This document shows positions 63,919 through 64,000 of a DNA stretch of 64,000 bases, piece by piece. The translations under genes and the position numbers were made by a program. Every line of letters starts with the position of its first letter. Position 1 is the stretch's first letter. The stretch comes from Serilophus lunatus (taxonomy: Eukaryota; Chordata; Aves; Passeriformes; Eurylaimidae), in contig VXBA01000679.1 of the NCBI GenBank assembly GCA_013399895.1, forward strand, positions 228,961 to 292,960, given 5' to 3'. The notes below the pieces were generated by a model. It was not told where the DNA came from. It was given only the letters and a program-made list of their open reading frames with translations, and ran no database searches.

Positions 63919-64000
63919 CATGGGGTCATTAAGGCTGGAAAAGACCTTTAAGACCATCAAATGCAACCATCAACCAGCACCATCACCATGGTCACCACTA
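63919..64000 (-). mobile_element. CR1 LINE fragment cut by the window end
   Basis: The segment 'tcatggggtcattaaggctg' and 'gaaaagacctttaagaccat' is the antisense CR1 tail. The element runs past the end of the window. Confidence 0.78.

Larger units (their letters stand above)
54144..64000 (-). other. Probable FBLN2 upstream intron
   Basis: No exon resembling the cysteine-rich N-terminal domain of fibulin-2 is seen. The region has CR1 copies at 57612, 58690 and 63919, the exon-like segment at 60069-60191 and A/T-rich single-copy sequence at 55900-56900. One base, at 60964, is undetermined (n). Confidence 0.6.

Overview
The window looks like vertebrate nuclear DNA from a bird, possibly a songbird. 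It has GT-AG introns, one sparse multi-exon gene, and about sixteen pieces of CR1-type LINE, the retrotransposon family that dominates bird genomes. Several CR1 pieces are nearly identical, which suggests a recently active subfamily. There are no bacterial-style operons, and none of the long open frames outside the gene resembles a known protein. The species call is inference from repeat content and protein similarity.

One gene is clearly present: the 3' two-thirds of fibulin-2 (FBLN2) on the minus strand, from about 54143 down to about 19006. I could define sixteen coding exons base by base, all with GT-AG boundaries and compatible reading phases. Together they encode about 795 residues plus a stop. 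In order they give three anaphylatoxin-like units, a first EGF module, a linker, ten further EGF modules (most calcium-binding) and the fibulin C-terminal domain. The cysteine-rich and cysteine-free N-terminal domains (roughly 430 residues in mammals), the signal peptide and the promoter were not found. They probably lie beyond 64000. The product is a secreted extracellular-matrix and basement-membrane glycoprotein.

Layout: 1-19005 is gene-free 3' flanking DNA with three CR1 pieces, a possible fourth, and small tandem repeats. 19006-19529 is the FBLN2 3' UTR with one candidate poly(A) signal. 19530-54143 holds the exons and introns, with CR1 copies in both orientations. 54144-64000 is probably part of the first large coding intron. 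It carries CR1 copies and one exon-like segment (60069-60191) with good splice signals but a reading phase that cannot join directly to the next FBLN2 exon.

The points most worth a second look are: inverted CR1 copies that bracket three FBLN2 exons and could pair in the pre-mRNA; CR1 copies lying within about 25-90 bases of three splice acceptors; the conserved but shortened EGF3 cassette exon; and the orphan exon-like segment. I did not find a novel multi-gene system here.
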